A stretch of 64,000 bases of DNA from Neisseria subflava (GTDB lineage Bacteria > Pseudomonadota > Gammaproteobacteria > Burkholderiales > Neisseriaceae), in contig NZ_CP039887.1 in the NCBI RefSeq assembly GCF_005221305.1, positions 2,108,001 through 2,172,000 on the forward strand, written 5' to 3'. Numbering within the stretch: the first letter of the stretch is position 1; the number at the start of each line of letters is the position of its first letter. Of the stretch, positions 63,790-64,000 are shown one piece after another. Position numbers and translations under genes: made by a program. The notes below the pieces were generated by a model. The model was not told the origin of the DNA and ran no database searches. It saw nothing but the letters and a program-made list of their open reading frames with translations.

Positions 63790-63876
63790 TGGTTTTCAGA
63801 CGGCCAGAGAAGAAAAGGCCGTCTGAAAAACGACGAACTTTTCCACGAAACCACTATATCGTATAAAATGACCCAC

Positions 63877-64000
63877 ATGGAAAAAATCAACGGCAATTTA
63901 ATTTTAATCGGGCTGATGGGCGCGGGGAAAACCACTTTGGGCAAGCAGCTTGCCCAAATGTTTGAATGCCCGTTTTACGACAGCGACTACGAAATCTGCA
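63877..64000 (+). CDS. aroK: Shikimate kinase, 5' end only
   Basis: The window ends 41 codons into the gene. [19 protein letters not shown] holds the Walker A loop, followed by FYDSDYEI with the shikimate-binding Asp. An in-frame ATG three codons earlier (63868) could also start it. pilQ-aroK(-aroB) is the conserved order. Confidence 0.9.
   Translation, partial: MEKINGNLILIGLMGAGKTTLGKQLAQMFECPFYDSDYEIC

Overview
The window is a chromosomal segment of a commensal Neisseria. The main reason is the dense scatter of the 12-base DNA uptake sequence (DUS) AGGCCGTCTGAA, singly and as inverted pairs after genes. This AG dialect is known from the N. subflava/flavescens side of the genus. N. meningitidis and N. 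gonorrhoeae mostly use ATGCCGTCTGAA, and N. mucosa/sicca use AGGTCGTCTGAA. A type IV pilus pilMNOPQ operon, nadR-hpaC, Slam and pgl-type genes fit the same placement. The species call is inference from dialect and gene content.

Layout. 0-10 kb: LysR regulator, GIY-YIG protein, lipoprotein cytochrome c5, ubiG, CYTH protein, hemJ-like gene, prlC, a GT-A-like protein, an MscS channel, a stand-alone Mrr-N/EVE-like domain and a duplicated histidine-rich protein. 10-25 kb: dnaE, S4 and oxidoreductase-like small proteins, a PepSY protein whose signal peptide is out of frame at a slippery A-run, engB, cytochrome c4, the System II cytochrome c maturation pair ccsB-ccsA, tsaD, an EamA exporter, murU-like, hpaC-nadR and a membrane thioredoxin. 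25-28 kb: rplM-rpsI, 6S RNA next to zapA and its coiled-coil partner, gpsA.

28-45 kb is one long leftward gene cluster for a Wzy-dependent surface polysaccharide. It holds a UDP-sugar dehydrogenase, flippase, polymerase, two glycosyltransferases, a PglB-type initiating sugar-phosphate transferase, an ATP-grasp ligase, a HAD hydrolase, a formyltransferase, PglC-type aminotransferase, PglD-type dehydratase, then Wza, Wzb and Wzc. The initiating transferase lacks the acetyltransferase half of meningococcal PglB. The ligase, HAD and formyltransferase occupy the place where N-acylation of the 4-amino sugar would be encoded.

45-48 kb returns to housekeeping genes (ribD, nrdR, YafJ-type amidotransferase). 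48.4-55.1 kb is an accessory island: a secreted hemophilin-like protein with a Slam outer-membrane translocon (type XI secretion), an MFS transporter, an IS5-family remnant, then a DUS-poor cassette of unknown secreted/metalloprotease/FrpC-like genes split by an in-frame TAA. The Slam-MFS part carries only the N. mucosa/sicca DUS dialect and so looks imported. 55-64 kb: PHP phosphoesterase, ponA, pilMNOPQ and the start of aroK.
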